Below are positions 24,672 through 32,915 of a stretch of 64,000 bases of DNA, piece after piece; positions within the stretch are counted from its first letter, which is position 1; each line of letters begins with the position of its first letter. The DNA comes from Sulfitobacter litoralis. Its GTDB lineage: Bacteria; Pseudomonadota; Alphaproteobacteria; Rhodobacterales; Rhodobacteraceae. The notes beneath the pieces were generated by a model that saw only the letters and a program-made list of their open reading frames with translations, was not told the origin of the DNA and made no database searches. The position numbers and the translations under genes were made by a program. The stretch covers positions 1 through 64,000 of the forward strand of contig NZ_FNJD01000008.1 of assembly GCF_900103185.1 (NCBI RefSeq), read 5' to 3'.

Positions 24672-25193
24672 GTGAAAAGACTGGAAACCATTTTCGTGGC
24701 GTTGAACGGTTGGGCGCTGATCCTCATGCTTTCGGCAATGACGCTGGTCGTCGGTGCCAATATCACCCTGCGCTATGTGACCGCCCATTCGCTGCCTTGG
24801 GCGGATGAGGCGGCGCGCTACCTGATGATCTGGATGACCTTTAGCGGCGCGGGACTTGTGCTGCGCACTGGCGGGCATGTCGCGATCACCAATCTACAGG
24901 ATGCGCTGCCCAGCATGGGGCAAAAGCTGCTGCGGGCGGGGATTGCCTTGGGGCTTTTGGTCTTTTTCGGATTCATGGTCTACGTCGGCATCCAATATGC
25001 GCAGCGCATGCAGTATCAGGTGACGCCCGCACTGCGGATGCCCTTCCTGTATGTCTACGCCGCGATGCCGGTCGGGTTTGCGCTGCTGATCGCCCACCTG
25101 CTGCTGATTGCGCGCCCCTTCATCATGGCGGGGGATTATAAACGTATGGATGGGGCCACCGCCGATCCGCTGCCCGGAGGCGCAAATGGCTGA
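24672..25193 (+). CDS. dctQ: TRAP transporter small permease (DctQ family)
   Basis: The 173-residue product is a four-helix membrane protein. It has the family motif WADEAARYLMIWMTFSGAGLVLRTGGHVAI after the first helix and further hydrophobic spans to about residue 150. It starts with GTG after GAGGGGAAG, and its last 8 bp overlap the dctM start, which indicates translational coupling. Confidence 0.9.
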   Translation: MKRLETIFVALNGWALILMLSAMTLVVGANITLRYVTAHSLPWADEAARYLMIWMTFSGAGLVLRTGGHVAITNLQDALPSMGQKLLRAGIALGLLVFFGFMVYVGIQYAQRMQYQVTPALRMPFLYVYAAMPVGFALLIAHLLLIARPFIMAGDYKRMDGATADPLPGGANG

Positions 25194-26469
25194 GATCCTT
25201 TTTCCCGCGCTTTTCGTACTGCTCGCCCTTGGTCTGCCCGTGGCCTTTGCGATGGCGATATCCGTCTTTGTCGCGCTGAGCTTCGGGTCGTCCTACCCCA
25301 ACCTCGTTGTGGTGAAAGAGATGTTCTCGGGCCTTGATAGTTTTCCGCTGCTGGCGGTGCCGTTCTTTATCCTCGCGGCGGAGATCATGACCGGCGGGGC
25401 GGTGACCCTTGCGATGCTGCGCTTGGCGCAGTCGTTGGTGGGGCATCTGAAAGGCGGGCTGGGGCATGCGAATGTCGTGAGCTCTGCCATGTTCGCGGGG
25501 ATCTCCGGCTCGGCGCTGGCCGATGCTGCGGGGCCGGGGACGATGATGATCCGCATGATGGAGAAGGGCGGCTATGGCCGTGCCTATGCCGGAGCGCTCA
25601 CCATCTCGAGCTCGGTCGTGGGGCCGATTATTCCGCCGTCGATCACGATGATTATCTACGCAATGCAGGACCAGCAGGTATCGGTCGGGTCGCTGTTCAT
25701 GGCGGGTGTGCTGCCGGGTATCCTGATCACCGCAGCGGTGCTGCTGGCCAATGCGCGGGTCAGCCACAAACGCGGCTATGCCAGCGGCGCGCCGATGCCC
25801 CCCTTGGCCGAGATCGCGCGGATCGCGCTATACGCGCTGCCCGCGCTGATGCTGGTGGTGCTGATCGTCGGCGGTATCCGTTTTGGCGTGTTCACCCCGA
25901 CCGAGGCGTCGGTGATCGCGGTTTTCTACGCGCTGTTCGTCGGCATGTTCATCTACCGGTCGCTGCGGGTCGCGGACCTGCCCGCGATCATCCTACGCGC
26001 GGCTTTGGTGTCAGGCGCAGTGCTGTTGATCCTTGGCGCTGCACGGGCCTTTGCCTGGGTGTTGATCATCGAAGGCGTGCCGCAGTTTCTCGCGGAAACC
26101 ATCATCGCATGGGACCTGTCGCCAATTGTCTTTCTGCTTGCGGTGAATGCGCTGTTGCTGGTGTTTGGTCTGTTCATGGACCCGCTGCCCGGGGTGATGA
26201 TCCTTGTACCGATCCTTGCACCGATCAGCTTTGCCCTTGGGATTGATCCGGATCATTTCGCGATAATCGTGATTGTGAACCTGACGTTGGGCCTGACAAC
26301 GCCCCCTGTGGGGAGCCTGATTTTCGTGGTCTCGTCGGCAGTGAACATCAAGCCATCGGCCCTGATCAAAGAGATGCCGCCGTTCTTTATCGCTTTGATG
26401 GGGGCGCTGCTGTTGATCACCTTTATCCCTGCGCTGTCCACGTGGTTGCCAATGCTCAGCGGTTTCTGA
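25186..26469 (+). CDS. dctM: TRAP transporter large permease (DctM family)
   Basis: The 427-residue protein has about 12 hydrophobic segments with DctM signatures: PLLAVPFFILAAEIMT, MFAGISGSALADAAGPGTMMI, SSVVGPIIPPSITMIIYA and LTLGLTTPPVGS. It couples solute uptake to an ion gradient together with DctQ and DctP. The ATG at 25186 overlaps the dctQ stop (ATGGCTGA); an in-frame upstream ATG lies inside dctQ and is rejected. Confidence 0.93.
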   Translation: MAEILFPALFVLLALGLPVAFAMAISVFVALSFGSSYPNLVVVKEMFSGLDSFPLLAVPFFILAAEIMTGGAVTLAMLRLAQSLVGHLKGGLGHANVVSSAMFAGISGSALADAAGPGTMMIRMMEKGGYGRAYAGALTISSSVVGPIIPPSITMIIYAMQDQQVSVGSLFMAGVLPGILITAAVLLANARVSHKRGYASGAPMPPLAEIARIALYALPALMLVVLIVGGIRFGVFTPTEASVIAVFYALFVGMFIYRSLRVADLPAIILRAALVSGAVLLILGAARAFAWVLIIEGVPQFLAETIIAWDLSPIVFLLAVNALLLVFGLFMDPLPGVMILVPILAPISFALGIDPDHFAIIVIVNLTLGLTTPPVGSLIFVVSSAVNIKPSALIKEMPPFFIALMGALLLITFIPALSTWLPMLSGF

Positions 26470-26501
26470 GGGCAACTGTCCTTTGTTATCGGCCTGTTTG
26501 C

Positions 26502-26509
26502 CAAGGATA
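26502..26509 (+). promoter_or_regulatory. CAAGGATA motif before the sigma-factor gene
   Basis: One copy of a motif that recurs at flagellar transcription units. It lies 87 bp before the sigma-factor ATG, next to a CtrA-type box. Confidence 0.4.
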
Positions 26510-26518
26510 AATGCCAAT

Positions 26519-26533
26519 TTAACCCTGCCTTAA
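26519..26533 (+). promoter_or_regulatory. CtrA-type box TTAA-N7-TTAA before the sigma factor/fliK/flgD unit
   Basis: TTAA at 26519-26522 and 26530-26533 are separated by exactly 7 bp, the canonical CtrA full site, 62 bp before the sigma-factor ATG. It resembles the flagellin box (TTAACCCTGC shared). Confidence 0.65.
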
Positions 26534-26595
26534 GCATAATAAACTTTCCCAGATTCGTGAACTGTGGTCATGTTGGGGAAAAAGTTGGGCAGGCA

Positions 26596-27267
26596 ATGAC
26601 AATAACTTATGCAGCAGCGCGCAATGCGCCGATGTTGGCGTTGGAAGATGAACGTGTCCTGCTAAAGGATTGGCAGGACAGCAAAGATAAGTTCGCACTT
26701 GAATCCTTGGTGCTGTCTCATGCGCGTATCGTGTTCTACTGGGCGCGCAAGCTCAGCGATAATCAAGCCGAACGCGAAGACCTGATTTCAGAGGGTATAT
26801 TGGGCCTGATCCACGCCGCCGATCTGTTTGATCTGGACCGTGATGTGCGCTTTTCGACCTATGCGAAATGGTGGGTCAAGAACGCGACAATGACGGCGCG
26901 CAATCACTTGCGTACAATCGTTGAGACACCGGCAGGCGTGCAACGCACTGTGCAGCATTCGATTGATGACGACGAAAGCTTTGCGCTTCTTGCGTCCGAA
27001 GACCCTAACCCCGAAGAAGCGGTGATCGCGCAATCGTCGCAAAGTCTGATCCGCGCCCGTCTGTTTGAAGCGATGGCCCTGCTGCCGCCAATGGACCGCG
27101 AGGTGTTGCAAGCACGCACGCTTCGGCAGCCACCTGAGAGCATCCAAGATTTGGCGACCCGAATGGCGGTCACGCCGGCCAAGCTGCGCCAGGTTGAACG
27201 CCGCGCAATGACACGGTTGAAGTACGAACTCGCTGCACGCGGCGTTCTGACCAGCAAGATGCATTGA
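26596..27267 (+). CDS. Short RpoH-like sigma-70 family sigma factor
   Basis: The 223-residue protein has a sigma region 2 (LISEGILGLIHAADLFDLDRDVRFSTYAKWWVKN, about residues 65-105) and a region 4 (MDREVLQARTL...PAKLRQVERRAMTRLKYEL, about 165-212). The sequence is closest in style to RpoH, but it is far shorter than typical RpoH and shows no RpoH box after region 2. It starts a likely operon with fliK (1 bp gap) and flgD under a CtrA-type box. A role in transcribing plasmid flagellar genes is inferred from context. The ATG at 26596 follows GGGCAGGC. Confidence 0.8.
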   Translation: MTITYAAARNAPMLALEDERVLLKDWQDSKDKFALESLVLSHARIVFYWARKLSDNQAEREDLISEGILGLIHAADLFDLDRDVRFSTYAKWWVKNATMTARNHLRTIVETPAGVQRTVQHSIDDDESFALLASEDPNPEEAVIAQSSQSLIRARLFEAMALLPPMDREVLQARTLRQPPESIQDLATRMAVTPAKLRQVERRAMTRLKYELAARGVLTSKMH

Positions 27268-27268
27268 T

Positions 27269-28714
27269 ATGAATGCTGCTCTCTCTGCCTTGATGACGGG
27301 ACAGTCGGGTATGAAACCGGCCAAAGGTGCCAGCGCCGTGCCTGAAGGGTTCGCCGCGTTGATGGGAGCCGTGCCGATCGCCGAGACCGGCACAACGGTG
27401 CCGCCCTTTACCCTCGGCCCCGATGGTGAGCCTATTCTGCCGGGTAGTGACGATGCTACCGCCGAAGGGATGGCAGATATACTGGGCCTTTCCCTGACCG
27501 CAGAGGAAGCGGGCGATCCGACAGCCCTGTCGATGGAGGCGTCCTTCACCGGTCTGATGATCGCCGCGCCGCCGGCGTTCGCGGCTGCTACCCCACAGGA
27601 AACGGGGCCGGTGACCGTCGCGACCACGGTCAACGTCCCCGCTGTCACTGTGCCACAGGCCACTGTACAAGTTGTGGCTGGCGCACCTGACCCGCAGCTG
27701 CCGCTGACGGCTGCAGCTGCTGCGCCATTGGCCGCTGATGCGGTAGCAGCAAGTGCGACGCAAACACCTGTTAAGGTTGCGCTTGAAGCGAGTGCACCTG
27801 CGGCGACGCCACCAGTAGAGGCGAAAACCGATGCCAAAATCGCTGCGCCCGCACCGCAAACGGCCCTTATTCTACCGGCAGGGACCGCACCCACGATACC
27901 TGCGACGGATCAACAACCGATAAGTGCCACGACAAAGGTTCAGACCGTAGCACAAACGCAGGCGGTGACGGGGATGCAGCCCGTCCCTAAACCGGAGGGT
28001 AGTGGCAAGCTTTCCATTCCGTCGCGCGCGGTGCCGCAAGCCGCGACAGCTGTTGAAGGAGCCGCCGCGTCAGAATCAATGACCGACGCGGATGCGCCCG
28101 TTGCGCCGTTGCGACAGGCCGCCTTCGGGGCGGAGCAGCCAACCTTTCTCAATAACGCCGCCGCGCAGGGCAAAGCGCCCGTTGACGGCACCGCGACCTT
28201 CCGGCCCGCCGAGATGGCTCAACCGCAACCCGTCGAAAGCAACGCGCTACTCCTTGCTGATCAGGCGAGCGACCTGAAAGCTGCTGCGCCAAGCCCAGAG
28301 GTGCAAAGCAAGCCAGCGCCAAAACCCTTTGCCGATGCGCTGATCTCGCAGGTGAAGTCGGTCGAGGCGAAAGAGGGGCGTACGTCGGTCAGCCTGCATC
28401 CGCGTGGATTGGGGCAGATCGAGATTGATGTCGTGACGGACAAGGACCATGGTACCCGCGTCGTCGTGCGTGTTGAAAACCCCGCCGTGCTACAAACGCT
28501 GCGCGACGAACGGCAACTGCTGGCGCAAGGCTTGGGGTTCACCGATGCGGGTAGCTTTGAATTCCAGCAAGGTTTTTCGGAGGATCGTACACGCGACCAA
28601 CAGCAGTCCCATGTGCCGTTTGGCGGGGCAAATGACGACACAGCGGGCACTGTGACCGCTGGCGTTCAGCACAAAAATGTGGTGGATGACGGACAACTTG
28701 ATATTCTCACCTAA
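27269..28714 (+). CDS. fliK: Flagellar hook-length control protein FliK
   Basis: The 481-residue protein has a long low-complexity Ala/Pro/Thr-rich N-terminal and middle part. The C-terminal Flg_hook domain (about 365-445) has the core VSLHPRGLGQIEIDVVTDKD and VRVENPAVLQTLRDERQLLAQGL. FliK measures the hook and switches export from hook to filament proteins. Its place before flgD supports this. The N-terminal part is compositionally biased and would align poorly with other FliKs. Confidence 0.88.
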   Translation: MNAALSALMTGQSGMKPAKGASAVPEGFAALMGAVPIAETGTTVPPFTLGPDGEPILPGSDDATAEGMADILGLSLTAEEAGDPTALSMEASFTGLMIAAPPAFAAATPQETGPVTVATTVNVPAVTVPQATVQVVAGAPDPQLPLTAAAAAPLAADAVAASATQTPVKVALEASAPAATPPVEAKTDAKIAAPAPQTALILPAGTAPTIPATDQQPISATTKVQTVAQTQAVTGMQPVPKPEGSGKLSIPSRAVPQAATAVEGAAASESMTDADAPVAPLRQAAFGAEQPTFLNNAAAQGKAPVDGTATFRPAEMAQPQPVESNALLLADQASDLKAAAPSPEVQSKPAPKPFADALISQVKSVEAKEGRTSVSLHPRGLGQIEIDVVTDKDHGTRVVVRVENPAVLQTLRDERQLLAQGLGFTDAGSFEFQQGFSEDRTRDQQQSHVPFGGANDDTAGTVTAGVQHKNVVDDGQLDILT

Positions 28715-28727
28715 GGGGGTGTGATCC

Positions 28728-29399
28728 ATGCTTACAAGCCAGACACTGTTGAACAACGTCACCAGCACGAGCCAGAGCTCGGCGCAGGATTCACTGGGCC
28801 AGCTGGGGGAAGACTATACCAAATTCCTGACCCTGTTGACGGCACAAATCCAGAACCAGGATCCGCTTGAACCGGTCGACAGCACACAGTTCGTGGCACA
28901 GTTGGCGCAGCTGTCCCAGGTCGAACAAGCGGTGCAGACAAATACCCAGCTTGAGACGCTGACCAGCCAGATCAGCGGCTTGCTGAACCTTGGTGGTACG
29001 GACCTTTTGGGGCGCGACGTAACGGTGCAATCTGACGTGGTGATGCTGGCGGACGGCAAGACAGCCTCGACCTATGAGGTTGGTGCCGGTGCGTCTAATG
29101 TGACTGCGAAAATCTTTGATCCGCTGGGGCGGAATGTTCGCACGATGACAGGCTTGACCGCGGTATCCGGCACATCGAACCCTCTTGGATGGGACGGTCT
29201 TGACGATTACGGTAATGCGCAGTTGGCGGGGAAATATACCGTCGTACTGACCGCAAAAGACGCGGCGGGCAACAATATTGCAATCCAGCCGTCCCGAAGT
29301 GCCCGCGTTGAAGACGTGCGCTTTCGCGAGGGAGAGATCATTTTTGGTCTGGATGGCGGTGAAACGGCATCGTCAATCACCGTGAAGTCAGCCAGCTAA
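28728..29399 (+). CDS. flgD: Flagellar hook-assembly scaffolding protein FlgD
   Basis: The 223-residue product has the FlgD N-terminal signature (LGEDYTKFLTLLTAQIQNQDPLEPVDSTQFVAQLAQLSQVEQ, about 25-68), then beta-rich FlgD Ig/tudor-like domains with TAVSGTSNPLGWDGLDDYGN and AGKYTVVLTAKD. FlgD caps the growing hook. It ends the sigma-fliK-flgD unit and converges on the minus-strand ring and rod genes. Confidence 0.93.
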   Translation: MLTSQTLLNNVTSTSQSSAQDSLGQLGEDYTKFLTLLTAQIQNQDPLEPVDSTQFVAQLAQLSQVEQAVQTNTQLETLTSQISGLLNLGGTDLLGRDVTVQSDVVMLADGKTASTYEVGAGASNVTAKIFDPLGRNVRTMTGLTAVSGTSNPLGWDGLDDYGNAQLAGKYTVVLTAKDAAGNNIAIQPSRSARVEDVRFREGEIIFGLDGGETASSITVKSAS

Positions 29400-29410
29400 A
29401 TACGGATCTT

Positions 29411-29866
29411 TTAGTCGCGCAGGCTGATATTGCTGTAAAAGGTGTTCAGCCGCGCGGTACGTACCGCAGGAAAATTAACGTATAATTTGCGTACGATCTG
29501 TGCTGCAAGCTCCGCCTTGCGGGTTTCTTCGGCGATCGGTTGCGCAAGGCTTTGATCTGTTTCGGCCAGTTCGGCAATCGCTGACACGGTGGCGTCGCGC
29601 AAACGGGCACGCCCCACGGCACCGTTGATCTCGTGAAAAGACACTTCCCCCATGACAAAGACATCCATGTCGAACATCAGATGCAGGACCTTGCGACTTT
29701 GCATAATCTGCATGGTGAACTTGCCCAGAGGCATTTTGAACATCAGTTCTTGCGTCACCGCCTGACCGGAGGGAGCCGAAGGCGTCGGCCGCATAAAGCG
29801 TTCGCCGACATAGCCCATGGCCCCTGCGCCGATTACGCATGCGGCTATGATGATGTATTTAATCAC
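29411..29866 (-). CDS. FliL-like membrane protein, second copy (tentative)
   Basis: The 151-residue protein has one N-terminal membrane helix (MIKYIIIAACVIGAGAMGYV), a short linker and a periplasmic domain. The C-terminus (KAELAAQIVRKLYVNFPAVRTARLNTFYSNISL) resembles the end of FliL, where a final strand carries the VxxVxFxxF pattern. It lies after flgH in the same minus-strand run as flgA, flgG and flgF. A clear fliL gene is present at 52338, so this would be a divergent paralogue. The family assignment is weak; alternatively it is a Rhodobacterales-specific flagellar protein. Confidence 0.5.
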   Translation of the reverse strand: MIKYIIIAACVIGAGAMGYVGERFMRPTPSAPSGQAVTQELMFKMPLGKFTMQIMQSRKVLHLMFDMDVFVMGEVSFHEINGAVGRARLRDATVSAIAELAETDQSLAQPIAEETRKAELAAQIVRKLYVNFPAVRTARLNTFYSNISLRD

Positions 29867-29880
29867 AGCCGCGGCCCGCG

Positions 29881-30618
29881 TCAGTAGGGCAGGAACACTT
29901 CAAGCGCGTCCTGACCGTAGCGTGCAGTTTGTACCGTCGAAATCTGTCCGCGTCCGCCATAAGTAATCCGCGCTTCGGCGATCTTGTCATAGTCGATGGT
30001 GTTGCCGACGTTGATATCCGACTGGCGGATGATACCGGCGATGCGGAGCTCGCGCAGTTCGTTGTTCACCTTGACCTCCTGGCGCCCTGCGATCACGAAA
30101 TTTCCGTTTGGCAGGGTCTGGATGACAAGCGCTGCGACGCGCAGACGAATGCTTTCGTTGCGGCGGATTGACCCTTCGCCCTCACTCGAAGAACTGCTGG
30201 AAAGCCCGATCAGTTTCCCGCTTTCGGTCGAGGTATCAAAGTTCAGGATATCGGGGTCATCAACGCCTGTCGACGACGAGCGGCTGCGCCCGGTGGCGTT
30301 TTGCAGCTGCGCACGGTCATCAATATCGATCAGGACAGTCACAAGGTCACCGATATCACCCGCGCGGCGGTCTTGAAACAGACGCGGTGTTTGTTTGCTC
30401 CAGAGGCTGGCCTGATCTGCACGTTTCGGCTGGTCGGCTGGCGTGGGCAGGGGCATCGGAATGCTGATGCGGTTGACCTCGCCCATATGGTCAGGGCTGA
30501 GCGTCAGATCGCTGACCGTGGGGTTGTGGGTTTCTTTGAAGTCGCCACAGGCCGAAAGCAAAAGCGCCGACGCCGCAAGGATACAGCCCAAGCGGGCGGA
30601 TAAACGAAGGGATGTCAT
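29881..30618 (-). CDS. flgH: Flagellar L-ring protein FlgH
   Basis: The 245-residue lipoprotein precursor has the lipobox LLLSACG. It carries FlgH motifs: SLWSKQTPRLFQDRRAGDIGDLVTVLIDI, LRVAALVIQTLPNGNFVIAGRQEVKVNNELRELRIAGIIR and the C-terminal DYDKIAEARITYGGRGQIS. It forms the outer-membrane ring of the basal body. Its start overlaps the flgA stop by 4 bp, indicating coupling. Confidence 0.95.
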   Translation of the reverse strand: MTSLRLSARLGCILAASALLLSACGDFKETHNPTVSDLTLSPDHMGEVNRISIPMPLPTPADQPKRADQASLWSKQTPRLFQDRRAGDIGDLVTVLIDIDDRAQLQNATGRSRSSSTGVDDPDILNFDTSTESGKLIGLSSSSSSEGEGSIRRNESIRLRVAALVIQTLPNGNFVIAGRQEVKVNNELRELRIAGIIRQSDINVGNTIDYDKIAEARITYGGRGQISTVQTARYGQDALEVFLPY

Positions 30619-31295
30619 TGTACGACCTCGACGACGCCTGCTGCCATCGCGATGGTGGACAGGGCCTTGTTGCTGGAAAGATTGACGACGCGCAGTTCCT
30701 GACCCTTGTGGGCATCATCCAGGGCGCGTCCTTTTGCGGTCAGTTGCAGCCCGCCATGAGACAAGCGGATCTTAACTTTTTCGCCGCGGCTGATGATCCG
30801 GGGCGGCATGACTGAATTGCGGGGCACAGGGCGACCGGTCACCAACATGCGCCGGACCTGCTGCCCGACAAGTTGTTCATATTCATTGATCGCATAGCTG
30901 CCGACCCGCTGCATGGGCATCTCGACCAGCGACACGTCTTGTGCGCGCACGATTTCGTCAGGCACGATACGGCGGTTCGGGACTGGTATGGTCAGCGTGA
31001 CCATCGCCAAGCCCCAGACCCGCTGCGGCACACCGCTGTCGGTCACGATATTCGCGATAAATTGGCCCGAGTCAGGGTCGATCCAGAACTCCTGGACAAA
31101 GTTCCCTTCCTGGATCAGCCCCTCGGCCATGCGGATCTCCAGCTTGGCTTTTGCGGGCAGGGTTGCGCCCAGTTCTCCCACAGCACGTTCTTCGATCAGG
31201 TCAGTCACAGGCACGGGTTGCGCGGCTGCAGGGCCCGGGACCATAAAGACCGCAAGCTGGAACAGGACGAACAGGGCTATGGCAACACGTTTCAT
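30615..31295 (-). CDS. flgA: Flagellar P-ring assembly chaperone FlgA
   Basis: The 226-residue protein has a Sec signal (MKRVAIALFVLFQLAVFMV...AAAQ) and an SAF/ChapFlgA domain with VPNRRIVPDEIVRAQDVSLVEMP, VGQQVRRMLVTGRPV, GEKVKIRLSHGGLQLTAKGRAL and KGQELRVVNLSSNK. FlgA assists P-ring (FlgI) assembly in the periplasm. It lies between flgG and flgH. Confidence 0.93.
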   Translation of the reverse strand: MKRVAIALFVLFQLAVFMVPGPAAAQPVPVTDLIEERAVGELGATLPAKAKLEIRMAEGLIQEGNFVQEFWIDPDSGQFIANIVTDSGVPQRVWGLAMVTLTIPVPNRRIVPDEIVRAQDVSLVEMPMQRVGSYAINEYEQLVGQQVRRMLVTGRPVPRNSVMPPRIISRGEKVKIRLSHGGLQLTAKGRALDDAHKGQELRVVNLSSNKALSTIAMAAGVVEVVQ

Positions 31296-31307
31296 CGGTC
31301 TAACCCG

Positions 31308-32093
31308 TTACTTGATCTGGTTGGTTGTGGTCATGATCTGATCGGCGGTTTCAATCGCTTTCGAGTTCATCTCGTAGGCGCGCTGAGCCGAGATCAGATC
31401 GGTGATTTGCTGGATGATGTTCACGTTCGACTGTTCAAGATAGCCTTGGCGCGTGATGCCGACGCCGGGGGTGCCTGGGACGTTTTGCACAGGCTCACCG
31501 GATGCGGCTGTCTGCTCCATCAAGTTGTCACCGACAGGTTTCAGGCCAGCCTCGTTCAGGAACGTCGCAAAGTTCAACTGGCCGAGTTCCACCGGTTCAG
31601 GCTGATTTTCGACATAGGCCATGACCACGCCTTCTTGGTTGATCTCGACCTGACGCGTGAGTTCGGGCACGATGATCGCGGGTTCGACCTCATAGCCGTT
31701 CAGCGTGACCAATTGACCTTCGGCGCTCAGCTGAAAGTTCCCGTCGCGGGTGAAGGCCTGTGTCCCGTCGGGGCGGTTAACGGTGAAATAGCCACGCCCT
31801 TCGATGGCGAGGTCCATCTGGTTTTCCGTCTGGATCAACCCGCCTTGCATGTTGTGGCGGATCACCCCTGCCGCTTGGACACCTAGGCCAATATCAGTGC
31901 CTACGGGCCGCGCAGTGCCTTCTTCCGAAGTCAACGAACCGGCGCTTGCAAAACTTTGATAAACCAAATCCTGAAATGCCGCCCGACCACTTTTAAAACC
32001 GGTGGTGTTTGCGTTGGCGATGTTGTTGGCGATGACATCAACGTTGGTTTGCTGTGCCAGCATCCCTGTGGCCGCGATCCCGAGTGCTTTCAT
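31308..32093 (-). CDS. flgG: Flagellar distal rod protein FlgG
   Basis: The 261-residue rod protein is of standard FlgG length. The N-terminal rod motif is MKALGIAATGMLAQQTNVDVIANNIANANTTGFK. The C-terminal domain is QGYLEQSNVNIIQQITDLISAQRAYEMNSKAIETADQIM. The N-terminal region also has the LVYQ-x-F motif typical of FlgG. It forms one transcription unit with flgF, flgA and flgH. Confidence 0.96.
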   Translation of the reverse strand: MKALGIAATGMLAQQTNVDVIANNIANANTTGFKSGRAAFQDLVYQSFASAGSLTSEEGTARPVGTDIGLGVQAAGVIRHNMQGGLIQTENQMDLAIEGRGYFTVNRPDGTQAFTRDGNFQLSAEGQLVTLNGYEVEPAIIVPELTRQVEINQEGVVMAYVENQPEPVELGQLNFATFLNEAGLKPVGDNLMEQTAASGEPVQNVPGTPGVGITRQGYLEQSNVNIIQQITDLISAQRAYEMNSKAIETADQIMTTTNQIK

Positions 32094-32114
32094 CTTATAC
32101 TCCTTTCGGGGGCG

Positions 32115-32846
32115 TTACACGCGCCCAAGTTTCTGGATGGCCGTGCGGGTCAGATCATCGTCGGACCCCATCAGCTTGACCGAGTTTTCATAGGCCCGCT
32201 GGATGTCGATAAGCCGGGTCATTTCTAGGACAGCGTTCACGTTGCTGCCTTCGACAAAGCCCTGTTTGACCTGCGGGCTTTCCATCTGCTGTGGCTGGCC
32301 TGCATTGGGGGGCAGTTGATACATGCCCGCGCCCATCGGCAGCATCTGGGCCGCTTGGTTAATCGCCACAACGCTGATCGCCCCCAGCACCGCGCCTTGT
32401 GGGTTGGTGACTGTGCCGCTGGTGGTGATCATCACCTCGTCACCGACGTCATCGGGCAAGACCACAGGGCCGCCGCCGACGCCCATCAACGGCATGCCTG
32501 CCGCGGTCTTCAACTGGCCGTCCACGTCGACCACAAGGCGCCCGTGGCGGCTATAGCCTGTCTCGCCGCCGGGCATTTGAAACTGGAACCAGCCGTCACC
32601 GGCAATAGCGATGTCCATCGGGTTGCCAGTCTGCGTGAGAGGGCCGTCGGAGAGTTCGAGGTAGGTCCCGCTTTCGCGCACATAATTGATGGCGTCTTGA
32701 CCGCTGCCATCTGGGACAGATTGGGTCACAGGGTGGATCGCCTTGTAGCCCGATGTTGTGGCGTTGGCGAGGTTATGCGCCGCAGTATCCATGCTGCGCG
32801 TCAGTGCGGTTGCCTGAGAAAGCGACACGTAACTGATATTTGTCAT
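32115..32846 (-). CDS. flgF: Flagellar proximal rod protein FlgF
   Basis: The 243-residue protein has an N-terminal rod motif (SLSQATALTRSMDTAAHNLANATTSGYKA) and a C-terminus (VKQGFVEGSNVNAVLEMTRLIDIQRAYENSVKLMGSDDDLTRTAIQKLG). It lies 21 bp upstream of flgG and begins the minus-strand flgF-flgG-flgA-flgH-FliL-like run. It is divergent from the TPR gene at 32916. Confidence 0.94.
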   Translation of the reverse strand: MTNISYVSLSQATALTRSMDTAAHNLANATTSGYKAIHPVTQSVPDGSGQDAINYVRESGTYLELSDGPLTQTGNPMDIAIAGDGWFQFQMPGGETGYSRHGRLVVDVDGQLKTAAGMPLMGVGGGPVVLPDDVGDEVMITTSGTVTNPQGAVLGAISVVAINQAAQMLPMGAGMYQLPPNAGQPQQMESPQVKQGFVEGSNVNAVLEMTRLIDIQRAYENSVKLMGSDDDLTRTAIQKLGRV

Positions 32847-32915
32847 CTCATCCCCCGACGATGCTAACGCAAAACAAAAACCGCATTCTACATGTTATTG
32901 CAAATATAAATTTTC

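Noticed and set aside
30873..31886. Plus-strand ORF (337 codons) opposite flgA and flgG
   Set aside because: Shadow of two standard flagellar genes.
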